In this document: positions 1 to 9,158 of the stretch, piece by piece | How positions within the stretch are numbered: the stretch's first letter is position 1 | Layout of the letters: every line of letters begins with the position of its first letter | Assembly (NCBI RefSeq): GCF_017308015.1 | Contig: NZ_JAFKFW010000002.1 | Coordinates: forward strand, 372,001 to 436,000 | Direction: 5' to 3' | DNA length: 64,000 nt | From: Allobosea sp. | GTDB lineage: Bacteria > Pseudomonadota > Alphaproteobacteria > Rhizobiales > Beijerinckiaceae | The notes under the pieces: model-generated | Databases searched by the model: none | Told to the model about the DNA's origin: nothing | The model's input: only the letters and a program-made list of their open reading frames with translations | Made by a program: the position numbers and the translations under genes

Positions 1-180
1 CTGCTCGGAATCGAAATCGGCCGGCACGAATTCCATATACGTGACCGGGATCAACGAGCGGACATAGACCAGCCGCACCTTTCCGCCGGAGATCTTGGCG
101 AATGATACGGCGGCCGCGATCGCCGGCTGGGCGAGATCGGCTTCGGCGAGATCCACGGGGACCATGATCGATCTGTACAT
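1..180 (-). CDS. Universal stress protein (UspA family), C-terminus outside window
   Basis: The reading frame starts with ATG at 178-180 and runs off the left window edge, so only the first 60 residues are visible. They begin MYRSIMVPVDLAEADLAQPA and continue with a helix, then a strand KVRLVYVRS. This is the first beta-alpha-beta unit of UspA proteins: MVPVD at the nucleotide-binding strand, then VYVRS on strand 2. The GxxGx9G(S/T) ATP-binding motif would lie outside the window. UspA proteins are cytoplasmic and act in stress adaptation; the specific role cannot be judged from a fragment. Confidence 0.75.
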   Translation of the reverse strand, partial: MYRSIMVPVDLAEADLAQPAIAAAVSFAKISGGKVRLVYVRSLIPVTYMEFVPADFDSEQ

Positions 181-296
181 CGCATCCTCCAAGGCTGGTT
201 TCGAAACCATCATGGAGTTTGCCAGTACCGGCGCCATGATCCAGCGCAAAATGCAGGATGCGGCGCAGCGCCGCGCGCCGGGTGCCCGACCAAGCC

Positions 297-338
297 GTCA
301 TTGCGAGCGCAACGAAGCAATGACCGGAAAGCTTCCGG
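297..338. repeat. Intergenic palindromic repeat downstream of the ferredoxin gene
   Basis: GTCATTGC at 297-304 is inverted as GCAATGAC at 317-324, with a 12-base loop. It is followed directly by the dyad CCGGAAAGCTTCCGG at 324-338. The first element resembles a short repeat scattered between genes in many Rhizobiales genomes (from memory). It lies just past the ferredoxin stop on the minus strand, so it may also act as a 3' hairpin for that transcript. There is no clear T-run. Confidence 0.5.
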
Positions 339-345
339 AAAAGCT

Positions 346-666
346 TCAGCCCTGACGCTCGGGCGTACGAACGGTCAGCCCGTCGAGATCGTCGCGGATG
401 CGGATCTGACAGGAAAGGCGCGAACCCGGACGAACGTCGAAAGCGAAGTCGAGCATGTCCTCCTCCATCGGCTCGGCATGCCCGACGGCGGCGATCCAGG
501 CGTCGTCGACATAGACATGACAGGTGGCGCAGGCGCAGGCACCGCCGCATTCCGCCTCGATGCCGGGAATCGCGTTTCGGATTGCCGTCTCCATCACGGT
601 GGAGCCGGTTTCGGCCTCGACGGTGCGGCTCTCGCCCTGAGCGTCGATGAAAGTGATGTTCGGCAT
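346..666 (-). CDS. 2Fe-2S ferredoxin (adrenodoxin/bacterial P450 or Isc type)
   Basis: This 106-residue protein is a single ferredoxin domain. The cluster ligands are visible as C40-x5-C46-x2-C49 in the segment ECGGACACATCHVYV plus C86 in RLSCQIR. That is the vertebrate/adrenodoxin-type spacing rather than the plant type. It would transfer single electrons in the cytoplasm to a monooxygenase or Fe-S biogenesis partner. No reductase or P450 gene is adjacent, so the partner is unknown. The start at 664-666 fits the family's N-terminus (MPNITFIDAQGE), and the length is typical. Confidence 0.9.
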   Translation of the reverse strand: MPNITFIDAQGESRTVEAETGSTVMETAIRNAIPGIEAECGGACACATCHVYVDDAWIAAVGHAEPMEEDMLDFAFDVRPGSRLSCQIRIRDDLDGLTVRTPERQG

Positions 667-750
667 GAAGGACTCCGGCGGCGCGATGACGGCCTCCGCT
701 TAGAGCATTTCAAAGCGGCACGGAACGGGGTTTCACGCCGCAGTGCCCGA

Positions 751-1089
751 TCACGCGGCGCAGTCGAAGCGGGCGATGACCGCCCTCGCCTCGGCGGCGG
801 CCAGGGCGAGCGCATCGAGTGCGCTGTCGTTCGCCTCCTGCTGCGGCCCGGAAAGACCTTCCTCGATGCAGTCGGCCGCCTCGGCGACCTGCCATGCACC
901 GATGGCGCGCGCCGCGCCCTTCAGGGTGTGGGCAGCATCGATCCTCGCCTGCCGGTCGGCGCTGCCATGGATGGTCCGGAGGTGGACGACGCATTGCTGG
1001 GCAAACAGCGTGAGCAGTTCGCGCTCCAGATCGTGGTCGCCGGCGGTCTGGCGCGAGAGATAGGCGAGATCGATGGCCTTCTCGGTCAT
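751..1089 (-). CDS. Hpt (histidine phosphotransfer) domain protein
   Basis: A single Hpt four-helix-bundle domain of about 112 residues. The phosphoacceptor histidine is H54 in the motif AHTLKGAARAIGA, close to the family consensus HxLKGxxxxxG. Such stand-alone Hpt proteins relay phosphate between hybrid kinases and response regulators in the cytoplasm; no kinase or receiver gene is nearby, so its partners are unknown. An in-frame ATG at 1126-1128 would add 13 residues. I prefer 1089 because the family core begins near MTEKAIDLAYL, but neither start has a strong ribosome-binding site. Confidence 0.8.
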   Translation of the reverse strand: MTEKAIDLAYLSRQTAGDHDLERELLTLFAQQCVVHLRTIHGSADRQARIDAAHTLKGAARAIGAWQVAEAADCIEEGLSGPQQEANDSALDALALAAAEARAVIARFDCAA

Positions 1090-1351
1090 GTCGGAAACTC
1101 TTGGACTGATGTCATCAAATGGCCGCATGGGCCGGTCTCGTGCCCTTCAGGAAGCGCCCGGATGGTAAACGAGGCGTTAACGACGTTTGTGAATCGCATG
1201 GTCAAATGGGTTTCCAATGCTCCGGGGGTCCACTACCCTTCCAATTGGTAAATGATGGGCGCAGTGTCTCCGTTCACCCGGCCAGAGGCGGCATGGGGCG
1301 GCGGTGATCACCGTATGCGCCCATGTTCAGTAGCGTGGCGAGGCGGCACCG

Positions 1352-4300
1352 ATGAATCGACCCAAGAAGCTCCAGGATCCCACTGAAGCTGCGATGTCGG
1401 CAATCGAAGAGGCTCTTCGCCTTGACCAGCCCAGGGAAGGCGAAGAGACGCCGATCGAAACCGAGCCTCGCCTGCCTTCGACCAGCGAGAACGACCTGAA
1501 GCTCGAACTGCCGCGGGTCGAGCCGGCTCCGGCATCGCCTCTGCCGGCCTCCGCCGCTCCTGCCCCGCAACAGCCAGCGCCGCCTCGCGCCGCGATCGCG
1601 CCCGATACCAGCCGCGTCGCCAATGACGACCGCCGGGATTCCAGCTCGCTGGTCCAGGCCTTCGCCGTGCGCCCGTCGCGCAAGCCCTACTGGTTCGCCG
1701 CGCTGGCCTCGCTCGCCTGGCTCGGCGGCGCCGCCTTCGTCCTGCTCGGCCGCTACGGCTCGTTCAGCAACGGCCTGCCTGAGCCTGTCGCCAGCTTCGG
1801 CATCGGCGAATGGACCCTGCTCGCGCTCTCGGTCGGAGCGCCCGTCGTCTTCTTCTTCGTGCTGGCGGCGCTCTATCGCCGTACCCAGGAAATGCGCCTG
1901 ATCTCGCGCGCGATGACCGAGGTCGCGCTGCGCCTCGCCGAGCCCGAGGTCGCCGGCGCCGATTCCGTGCTGTCGCTCAGCCAGACCATACGCCGCGAGG
2001 TTGCCGCCATGGGCGACGGCATCGAGCGCGCCGTGGCGCGTGCCGGCGAGCTGGAAACCATCGTCCGCGGCGAAATCTCGACGCTGGAGCGCGCCTATGC
2101 CGACAACGAAATCCGGCTGCGCTCGCTGATCGACGAGCTCGTCACCCAGCGTGAGGCCGTGGTCGGCAATGCCGAGCGCGTCAAGCTCGCCATCAGCGGC
2201 GCCCATGACGGGCTCGCCAAGGACCTCGACAGCGCCAGTCGCGCCATCGCGGAAGCCGTCTCGCAGGCGGGCGACCGCGTCACCGGCTCTCTCGGCGCCA
2301 AGGGCGACCAGATCACGCAGGCACTCGGCCGCGCCGGCGAGAAGATGATCGAGGAGATCAGCGGCCGCAGCCATGACCTCGTGGAGCGCCTGCAGATCAC
2401 CTCCGGCGAAGTGTCCGAGCGCCTGGCCGGCGCCAGCGGCAACCTGTCGGACATGCTCGACGGCCGCGCCAAGGAAATCGCGAGCTCGCTGGAGCGCACC
2501 GGAGCCGTCCTCACCGAGGGCCTGACCACCGGCGCTCAGGACGTCACCCGCGCCATCAGCGAGACCGGCAACCAGGTCGCCGAGACGCTGACCGGCCGCG
2601 TCGAGAGCGTCAACGAACTGCTCAAGAACACCGGCGAGACGCTTGCCCGCGACATCTCGGCGCGCGGCACGGAAGCGGCCGAGCGCTTCGAGGTCAGCAG
2701 CCGCAACATGGTCGCGCTGATCGAGAGCCAGAGCGAGGCCCTGCAGGCGCGCCTGGCGGAATCCGGCGAAGCGCTGCGCAGCGCCCTCTCCGACGAGGGC
2801 GAGAGCGTCACCACGCGCCTCGCCGAGGTCGGACGGGGCGTCAACAGCCTGCTCAACCGCCAGAACGAAGCCATCGCCAACCGCCTCACCGAAGTCGGCG
2901 AAAGCGTGCATGGTCTCATCGGCACGCATGGCGACACGCTGGTCAATCGCCTCAACGACACCGCCCGCACCGTCGACGACGTGCTGCGCGAGCGCAGCGA
3001 GGCGATCATCCTGCGCGTCACCGACGCCGGCCAGTCCCTCAGCGAGTCCGTCGCGCAGCACGGCGACACCCTCACCGGCCGCATCACCGATGTCGCGGGC
3101 CAGGTGAACGGGCTCTTCACCGAACAGGGCGGCAAGCTCGTCGACCGCCTCAACGAAACCGGCCAGACCGTCCATACCCTGCTCGACCAGCAGGCCGAGA
3201 AGCTCGTCGACCGCGTCTCCAGTGCCGGCAGCGAGCTCGCCGATCTGGTCGGCCAGCAGAGCGATGGCGTCGTCGAGCGCGTCTCGCAGGCCGGCAATGA
3301 ATTGGCCCGTGTGCTCACGGAGCGAAGCGAAGCAGCGGTCACCAGCGTCTCGGATGCCGGCCGCAGCCTCGCCAGCCTGATGGGCGAGCACAGCGACGCC
3401 ACCGTCGCGCGCGTCTCCAATGCCGGCGCCGATGTCGCCAAGCTCCTGTCGGAGCGCAGTGAGGCGCTGGTTTCCAGCGTCTCCGGCGCCGTCAACACGG
3501 TCGAGACCCGCCTGCGTGACGAGAGCGAATTGCTTGTGAGCCGCCTGACCCAGGCCGGGCAGGACGTCAGCGCCGTCGTCGGCGGCGAGAGCGAGCGCCT
3601 GCTCTCCGGCCTTTCCGAGACCGGCATGCGCGTCAGCGCGCTGCTCGAGGAGCAGGCCGGCGCGATGACCGTCAAGGTTTCGCAGGCCGGGCTCGAGATC
3701 AAGGACCTGCTCGGCAACGAGAGCCAGGCGCTGGCCAGCCGCGTCGCCGATGTCGGCCGCTCCGTTCACGGCATCCTGGCCGAGCGTTCGAACGCGCTGA
3801 TCTCCCGCCTCGCCGAGACTGGCGCCAGCATTGACCAGCAGCTCGACGAGCGCGGAGCCGTTCTGGCCTCGCGCATCACCGGCAGCATCGAAGCGGCGCA
3901 GAACGCGCTCGAACAGCAGCAGACCGGCTTCCTCGCCAGCATCGGCGACACGGCTGAGAAGGTCGGTGCCCTGCTCGGCGAGCAGCGCGAGACCATGGTG
4001 CGCGATCTCGTCAGCACCGGCCGCGAGGTCCACACCCTGCTCGGCGAGCAGAGCGAGGATCTGGCGCGCCGCATGACCGAGGCGACCCGATCCCTCACCG
4101 AGACGATCAATGTCGACGGCCGCCATGTCGCCGACCGCGTTTCCGAGGCGACACAGGGCCTGCGCGACACTTTCACCGTGCATGCCGAGGAAGCCCGCAC
4201 CATGCTCGCCGGCACCGGCCGCGAGATCGTGATGGCGCTGACCCAGCAGGGCGGCCGCGTGAACGAGGCACTTTCGGCCAATGCCGAATCGATGCTGCGT

Positions 4301-7300
4301 TCGGTCGAGGGCCGTGCCCAGGCACTGAACGAGGCGCTGGCCTTGCGCCACGACGCGCTGACCAGGCTCTTCGACGAGCGCGGGCATGAAATCGAAGCCG
4401 CTCTCGGCGGACGTCTTGCGGCGTTCTCGGCGCTTTTCGACACGCAGGGCCGCGACGTCGAGAACGCACTCGCCGCGCGCCTGGGCGCCTTCGAGGACCT
4501 GATCGTCAACCAGGGCGGCCTCCTGACCGCCAAGATTTCCGGCGACGCACAGCAGCTTACCGCAGCGCTCCATGCCGGCATCGCGCAGGTCGAAAAGCTC
4601 ATCTCCGAAGACAGCGTCCTGCTGGCCGACAAGGCTGGTACACGCGCGCTGGAAGCGGCGGAGCTCCTCGCCAGTCGCACCCGCGAGGCGGCGGACGCGA
4701 TGGAAAGCCAGATCAAACTGTTCGAGGACCGCTCCGGCACCAAGAGCGCCGAGATCGCCGGCACGCTCGATAGCCTGATCGCCCGCATCGACGGCAGCCT
4801 GGGCTCGCGTGCCACCGCCCTCAACGAGGCGCTGGTCGAGCGCACGGTCGATATCGCCCGCGTGCTGGCCGAAGGGGGGCGCGAGGTCACCCGCGCGCTC
4901 GCAGCCAAGGCCGACGAAATCGGCGAGGTCGTCACCTCCAAGAGCGAGTCGCTCACCCGCACGCTCAGCGACAAGGCCGATACGATCAACGCGACGCTGG
5001 GCGGCCGCGCCCTCCAGATCGCCGATACGCTCGACCAGAGTGTCGCGCGTTTCGAGGAACGCGTCGTCGGGCGACTCGATACGGTCTCGCACACGCTCGA
5101 CACCCGCGGCGACGAGATCGCCGCCACGCTGCAGGGCCGTTCGGAAGCCATCGCCACGGTTCTGGCCGAGCGGGCGCAGGAGCTGCGCGCCCTCTTCGAC
5201 GACCAGGGCGGCGGCATGGTCTCGGCGCTCGCCGGGCAGAGCGAAGCCATCGCGGCCGCGCTCACCGAGCGCGCCGAGCAGTTGCGCACCCTGTTCGACG
5301 ATCGCGGGCTCGGCATAGTTGCCGCGCTCGGCCGTCGCGGCGATGCCATCTCGGGCGCGCTCGACCAGCGCGCCGAGCAGCTGCGCGCGATCTTCGAGGG
5401 CCAGGGCGCCGGCATCGTCACCGCCCTGGAGCGCCAGGGCACGGCGATCGCCAATTCGCTGGACGAGCGGACGGACGCCATGCGGGCCGCCTTCGACGCC
5501 AAGGGCCACGGCCTCGTCGAATTGCTCGGCCGCCAGGGCGATACGATCACCCAATCGCTCGACGAACGCGTGGAGACTCTGCGTGGCGTCTTCGAGGCCA
5601 AGGGCAGCGGCCTCGTCGCAGCCCTCGGCGAGCAGGGCGCGACCTTCACCCAGTCGGTCGACGAGCGTGTGGAAGCCCTGCGCGCCGTGTTCGACGCCAG
5701 GAGCAATGGTGCCGTCGAGGCGCTGAACGAGCGCGGCGAAGCGCTGGCCAACGAGTTCGCCTCCGTCGGCGAGACGGTGGTGCGTGCGCTCGAAAGCCGC
5801 GGCAACGCCATCGTCGCCAGCCTGCGCGATCGTGGCGCGGCGATTGCGAATGCGGTCGAAGCTTCGTCCAATGCGCTCCGCGAGACGCTCGAAGCGGGTT
5901 CGCGCCAATCGATCGAGGCGCTGATCGGCACCAACGACCAACTCCGCGACGAGCTGGGGGGCATGTTGGGACGCCTCGGCGAGGCCAACAAGCTGATGCA
6001 GCAGATCGTCAACGGCGCCAACAAGAACCTCGCGGCCGTCGAGAATGGCCTGTCGACCCGCGTCGGCGAGCTTCAGACTGTGATCGGAACCGTGATGACG
6101 GAAGCCGGCTCGGCCTCGCAGCAGGTCACGGCGCAGATCGCCGAACTGAAGAGCTTCTCGGAAGGCACCCTGCGGGAGACGACTGCGCTGATCGGCCAGC
6201 TCGACGACCGCGGCACCTCGCTCAACGAGGCGACGCAGGCCAGCAGTGCGGCGCTCAACGCCGTCGCCGGCCGGCTGGAGCAGATCGAGAACCGCGTTGG
6301 CAAGGCCTTGATCGAACGTCGCGAGGCGCTGGAGCAACTGCACGGGCTCATCGCCAACCGCACCGACGACGTCGAATCCATCACCCGCTCCTTCGCCACG
6401 CTGATCGATGATTCGCTCAGCACGGCCGAAGCGCGAGCCCGCCAGATCGGCGCGGTTTTGTCCGACTCGGCAGAATCGACAACGAACGCGATCGCCCAGC
6501 AGTTCGAGACCATCCGCTCGGCCACCGGGCAGGAGCGCGAACGCACGGCGGAAGCCCTGCGCGCGGCCTATGCCCAGGTCTCTACCGAGATCGGCGGCGA
6601 GATCGCCAAGGTCACCGAACGCTTCCAGAAGGCGGCGCAGGACATGCGCGGCATCACCGGTGGCATCCAGCGCGAGCTGGAGGCGACCCGCGCCGAGCTG
6701 AAGCGCGGCGTGCTCGAACTACCGGCCGAGGCCCAGGAATCGACCTCGGCCATGCGCCGGGTCGTGGCCGAGCAGATCAAGGCGCTGAACGATCTCACCG
6801 AGATCGTAACGCGCGCCGGCCGCCGCGGCGACGTCTCGCTGCCGATCGACCATGTCGCCAGCCGGCGCCCGGCCGCGGCTGCAGTGGTCGCCGCCGCCGT
6901 TGCCACCCCGGCCGCTCCGGCGCGACCTGCCCAGGCTTTCCCGCCTGCACCTCAGCACACGCCTGCCGCGGAGGAGCCTCTGCTGCGGCCGTCCATCGAT
7001 GCTGCGGCGAGCGAGCCCGAGCAGCCTGCCGCGCCGCGCGTCGCCGCCCGCATCGAGACGGCGACCGCGCCGACCCGTCCGGCCTCCGTGCAGGACGTGT
7101 CGCGCCGCCAACCGGAGCCCACACAGCAGCCGGCCAAGACGGGCTGGCTCTCGGACCTCCTGACCCGCGCCTCGCGCGAGGACAAGCAGCCGGAGCCGAG
7201 CAAGCCGACGACGCATTCGATCGAGAAGCTCGATTCGCTCTCGGTCGACATCGCGCGGATGATCGACCATGACGCCGCCGTCGAATTGTGGGACCGCTAC

Positions 7301-7558
7301 AAGCGCGGCGAGCGCAACGTCTTCACCCGCCGGCTCTACACGCTGCAGGGCCAGCAGACCTTCGACGAGATCCGCCGCAAGTACCGGCGCGATGCCGAGT
7401 TCAAGGACACGGTCGACCGCTATATCGACGAGTTCGAGCGCCTGCTCGGCGAAGCCGCCAAGGACGACCGCGACTCGATGGTGGCCAAGACCTACCTCAC
7501 CTCGGAGACCGGCAAGGTCTACACGATGCTGGCCCATGCCAGCGGGCGCTTCGAGTAA
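1352..7558 (+). CDS. Growth Pole Ring-type giant coiled-coil membrane protein (GPR/RgsE homologue)
   Basis: A 2068-residue protein. A proline/alanine-rich head (about 1-108) precedes two membrane segments (about 113-133 and 153-175). A very long helical region follows, rich in Glu, Ala, Arg, Ser and Leu. Within it are clear 22-residue tandem repeats (about 510-710, units such as DRVSSAG...) and five exact-length 33-residue repeats (1304-1468, units starting LDERVE or LTERAE). A disordered Pro/Ala linker leads to a conserved globular C-terminus (about 1955-2068, containing ELWDRYKRGERNVFTRRLY). This architecture and size match Agrobacterium GPR and Sinorhizobium RgsE, apolipoprotein-like proteins that form a ring at the growing pole and are needed for polar growth. 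It is a single gene bounded by a terminator at 7582. Confidence 0.85.
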   Translation: MNRPKKLQDPTEAAMSAIEEALRLDQPREGEETPIETEPRLPSTSENDLKLELPRVEPAPASPLPASAAPAPQQPAPPRAAIAPDTSRVANDDRRDSSSLVQAFAVRPSRKPYWFAALASLAWLGGAAFVLLGRYGSFSNGLPEPVASFGIGEWTLLALSVGAPVVFFFVLAALYRRTQEMRLISRAMTEVALRLAEPEVAGADSVLSLSQTIRREVAAMGDGIERAVARAGELETIVRGEISTLERAYADNEIRLRSLIDELVTQREAVVGNAERVKLAISGAHDGLAKDLDSASRAIAEAVSQAGDRVTGSLGAKGDQITQALGRAGEKMIEEISGRSHDLVERLQITSGEVSERLAGASGNLSDMLDGRAKEIASSLERTGAVLTEGLTTGAQDVTRAISETGNQVAETLTGRVESVNELLKNTGETLARDISARGTEAAERFEVSSRNMVALIESQSEALQARLAESGEALRSALSDEGESVTTRLAEVGRGVNSLLNRQNEAIANRLTEVGESVHGLIGTHGDTLVNRLNDTARTVDDVLRERSEAIILRVTDAGQSLSESVAQHGDTLTGRITDVAGQVNGLFTEQGGKLVDRLNETGQTVHTLLDQQAEKLVDRVSSAGSELADLVGQQSDGVVERVSQAGNELARVLTERSEAAVTSVSDAGRSLASLMGEHSDATVARVSNAGADVAKLLSERSEALVSSVSGAVNTVETRLRDESELLVSRLTQAGQDVSAVVGGESERLLSGLSETGMRVSALLEEQAGAMTVKVSQAGLEIKDLLGNESQALASRVADVGRSVHGILAERSNALISRLAETGASIDQQLDERGAVLASRITGSIEAAQNALEQQQTGFLASIGDTAEKVGALLGEQRETMVRDLVSTGREVHTLLGEQSEDLARRMTEATRSLTETINVDGRHVADRVSEATQGLRDTFTVHAEEARTMLAGTGREIVMALTQQGGRVNEALSANAESMLRSVEGRAQALNEALALRHDALTRLFDERGHEIEAALGGRLAAFSALFDTQGRDVENALAARLGAFEDLIVNQGGLLTAKISGDAQQLTAALHAGIAQVEKLISEDSVLLADKAGTRALEAAELLASRTREAADAMESQIKLFEDRSGTKSAEIAGTLDSLIARIDGSLGSRATALNEALVERTVDIARVLAEGGREVTRALAAKADEIGEVVTSKSESLTRTLSDKADTINATLGGRALQIADTLDQSVARFEERVVGRLDTVSHTLDTRGDEIAATLQGRSEAIATVLAERAQELRALFDDQGGGMVSALAGQSEAIAAALTERAEQLRTLFDDRGLGIVAALGRRGDAISGALDQRAEQLRAIFEGQGAGIVTALERQGTAIANSLDERTDAMRAAFDAKGHGLVELLGRQGDTITQSLDERVETLRGVFEAKGSGLVAALGEQGATFTQSVDERVEALRAVFDARSNGAVEALNERGEALANEFASVGETVVRALESRGNAIVASLRDRGAAIANAVEASSNALRETLEAGSRQSIEALIGTNDQLRDELGGMLGRLGEANKLMQQIVNGANKNLAAVENGLSTRVGELQTVIGTVMTEAGSASQQVTAQIAELKSFSEGTLRETTALIGQLDDRGTSLNEATQASSAALNAVAGRLEQIENRVGKALIERREALEQLHGLIANRTDDVESITRSFATLIDDSLSTAEARARQIGAVLSDSAESTTNAIAQQFETIRSATGQERERTAEALRAAYAQVSTEIGGEIAKVTERFQKAAQDMRGITGGIQRELEATRAELKRGVLELPAEAQESTSAMRRVVAEQIKALNDLTEIVTRAGRRGDVSLPIDHVASRRPAAAAVVAAAVATPAAPARPAQAFPPAPQHTPAAEEPLLRPSIDAAASEPEQPAAPRVAARIETATAPTRPASVQDVSRRQPEPTQQPAKTGWLSDLLTRASREDKQPEPSKPTTHSIEKLDSLSVDIARMIDHDAAVELWDRYKRGERNVFTRRLYTLQGQQTFDEIRRKYRRDAEFKDTVDRYIDEFERLLGEAAKDDRDSMVAKTYLTSETGKVYTMLAHASGRFE

Positions 7559-7581
7559 GCACCGGGCACAACCGGAACGAG

Positions 7582-7609
7582 AAAGGCCGCCCCGCAAGGG
7601 CGGCCTTTT
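7582..7609. terminator. Bidirectional intrinsic terminator between the GPR homologue and the DnaB-like gene
   Basis: AAAGGCCGCC at 7582-7591 pairs with GGCGGCCTTT at 7599-7608, with an extra C-G pair inside and a 5-base loop. A T-run follows on the plus strand, and the A-run on the left gives a T-run on the minus strand. It lies between convergent genes ending at 7558 (plus) and 7634 (minus), so it can serve both. Confidence 0.85.
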
Positions 7610-7633
7610 ACTTTTCAGATGGCTATGGAGAGG

Positions 7634-8353
7634 CTAACCGGGCGCCGCCGCCCGGAAACGCGCCTCACCCCGGTTCACGAAACAGGTCTTGTCGAACAGG
7701 GCGAGGTCGAGCGGGTTGGGCAGCCGCACATCCGCGATCCCGGGGAAGGATTTGCCCGAGGCTTCATAGGAACGGTCGACCTGCGAGAGGAAGACGAGGA
7801 TCACCCCCCTCTCCCGCGCGAAGGCTTTCAGCGTCCTCACCTGCAGCTCCAGCTCCGGCGTATCACGGCGCTGGTCGAGCAGTTGCAGGTAATCGATCAC
7901 CGCCACCGTGCCACGCGACGCATCGGCCAGCCTTACCATGACGTAGTTGGCGCTGATCGCATCGGAACAGTCGCAATCGAACAGGCCCGCGAACTCAGCC
8001 GGCTCGACATTGATCGCCCGCAGACGGGAGAGCACGTCAGCCGGCGTGTATTCAAGCGTAAGGAAGATAGCTTGGCGCCCGGCACGCATCGCTTCGGCAA
8101 GAAGGGCCAGGCTCGCCAGCGTCTTGCCCTGCCCGGGCCGTCCCGCCACCAGTACGAGATCGCCCGGTTCAAGCAGCGGCCAGAGCGCGCGAACCGATGC
8201 CATTCCGGGCTGCTTGGCTGCGAGCAGGTTCCAGCTGCGATAGCCCTCCTCGGCCGCGACGCGGTCGAGGGCTACGTGGAGCGGGATGCGCTCCGCCCGG
8301 CTCAGGAGGCGCGCTTTACGTTTCAACTGATGGATCGGAGCCGACAAAATCAT
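7634..8353 (-). CDS. Small DnaB-like RecA-fold ATPase
   Basis: The 239-residue protein has one RecA/DnaB-type ATPase domain. Walker A is GRPGQGKT at 71-78, Walker B is VAVIDYLQLL at 150-159 (DnaB has a very similar IDYLQLM), and a sensor-like FLSQVDRS follows at about 188-195. Residues 1-50 (SRAERIPLHVALDRVAAEEG, then YRSWNLLAAK) do not resemble the DnaB N-terminal primase-binding domain. At half the length of DnaB it is unlikely to be the replicative helicase. It may be a DNA-dependent ATPase or a regulator; no function is established. The start is supported by GGAGG eight bases upstream. Confidence 0.75.
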   Translation of the reverse strand: MILSAPIHQLKRKARLLSRAERIPLHVALDRVAAEEGYRSWNLLAAKQPGMASVRALWPLLEPGDLVLVAGRPGQGKTLASLALLAEAMRAGRQAIFLTLEYTPADVLSRLRAINVEPAEFAGLFDCDCSDAISANYVMVRLADASRGTVAVIDYLQLLDQRRDTPELELQVRTLKAFARERGVILVFLSQVDRSYEASGKSFPGIADVRLPNPLDLALFDKTCFVNRGEARFRAAAPG

Positions 8354-8548
8354 GACGTAAACCTCCTATCGCAGGCAGCTCACGCAATCCCTCCTCACGC
8401 GTGGTGCCCGGACAGTCGGTCAGGTCGATGGAAATGCCCCGCATGATGATGCTGCCCCGGCTGGAGGGGGGAGGCTCGGGCCGAGCCGGAATCAAAGCCT
8501 AGCGCAGCATTGGTTCGAAGGAAATCGCGGGTTGCCGGCGAAATGCGC

Positions 8549-9154
8549 TCAGCGTGCCCAGCGCACGATCTCGACCAGGACCTGCGACAGCGCCCGGTCG
8601 AGCGCCTGGGTCGCAGCCGGTCCGTCGACCGCGCCAGCCGGTACGCGCGCCGCGAACAGCCGCGCCCGCTGGATCTGCCCGGTCCGGTCACCGACAATCC
8701 GGGCAGTGATCTCGACCACCGCCGTTCCGCTCGCCGCATCAATGTTGAAGCTGCGGATATTGGTATTGAGCTGGACATCAGGCGAGATGCGCTGGCCCGG
8801 CCCCGAAACCGAGCCGACCCGTCCGGCATTCTCGAAGGTCTGGATCAGGCGGGCTTGCACCAGCGCCGGAACGCGATCGGCCCATTGCGCCCCGCCGACG
8901 AAGGACAGGGCCCCGCTTGAATCTCTGACGATGACCCGATCGGAATCGAGCGCCTGGACTGCCGTCGGCTCTGCCACGACCATCATCGCCCGCGATCCGC
9001 CTGCCTTGCCGAAGCCGCCCGGCGCCGAGAGATCGAATGTGGTGGGCGTCGCCCCGCCGCCGCAGCCGGCGAGAAACGCCGTTGCGGCCACCACCAGGAC
9101 GGGGAGGAAGCGGCGAGCCCTGCGGGCCGGAGGAAACTGAACCTCGGTCGTCAT
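8549..9154 (-). CDS. ABC-type transport auxiliary lipoprotein (PqiC/YmbA-like), mla operon
   Basis: A 201-residue predicted lipoprotein. The N-terminus has Arg-rich ARRARR, a hydrophobic stretch, then the lipobox LAGC with acylated C31. The rest fits the ABC_trans_aux (PF03886-like) family: an N-terminal YDL-like segment (TTFDLSAPG), the central VVAEPTAVQALDSDRV and a C-terminal RALSQVLVEIV helix. Such lipoproteins bridge MCE transporters to the outer membrane. It is the last gene of the four-gene operon, four bases after the MlaD-type gene. The frame is open further upstream but would overlap that gene; ATG at 9152-9154 is the sensible start. Confidence 0.8.
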   Translation of the reverse strand: MTTEVQFPPARRARRFLPVLVVAATAFLAGCGGGATPTTFDLSAPGGFGKAGGSRAMMVVAEPTAVQALDSDRVIVRDSSGALSFVGGAQWADRVPALVQARLIQTFENAGRVGSVSGPGQRISPDVQLNTNIRSFNIDAASGTAVVEITARIVGDRTGQIQRARLFAARVPAGAVDGPAATQALDRALSQVLVEIVRWAR

Positions 9155-9158
9155 GGGG

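Noticed and set aside
667-750. AGAGCATTTCAAAGCGG at about 702-718 as a further copy of an intergenic repeat
   Set aside because: Only one arm is recognisable and no matching inverted arm is present nearby, so I cannot support it as a repeat copy.
1274-6343. A 1689-codon open frame on the minus strand opposite the GPR homologue
   Set aside because: It is the mirror of a GC-rich, repetitive helical gene. Its translation is low-complexity (runs of AGD, GQ, LAE) with no known domain, and the plus-strand protein has membrane segments and a conserved C-terminus.
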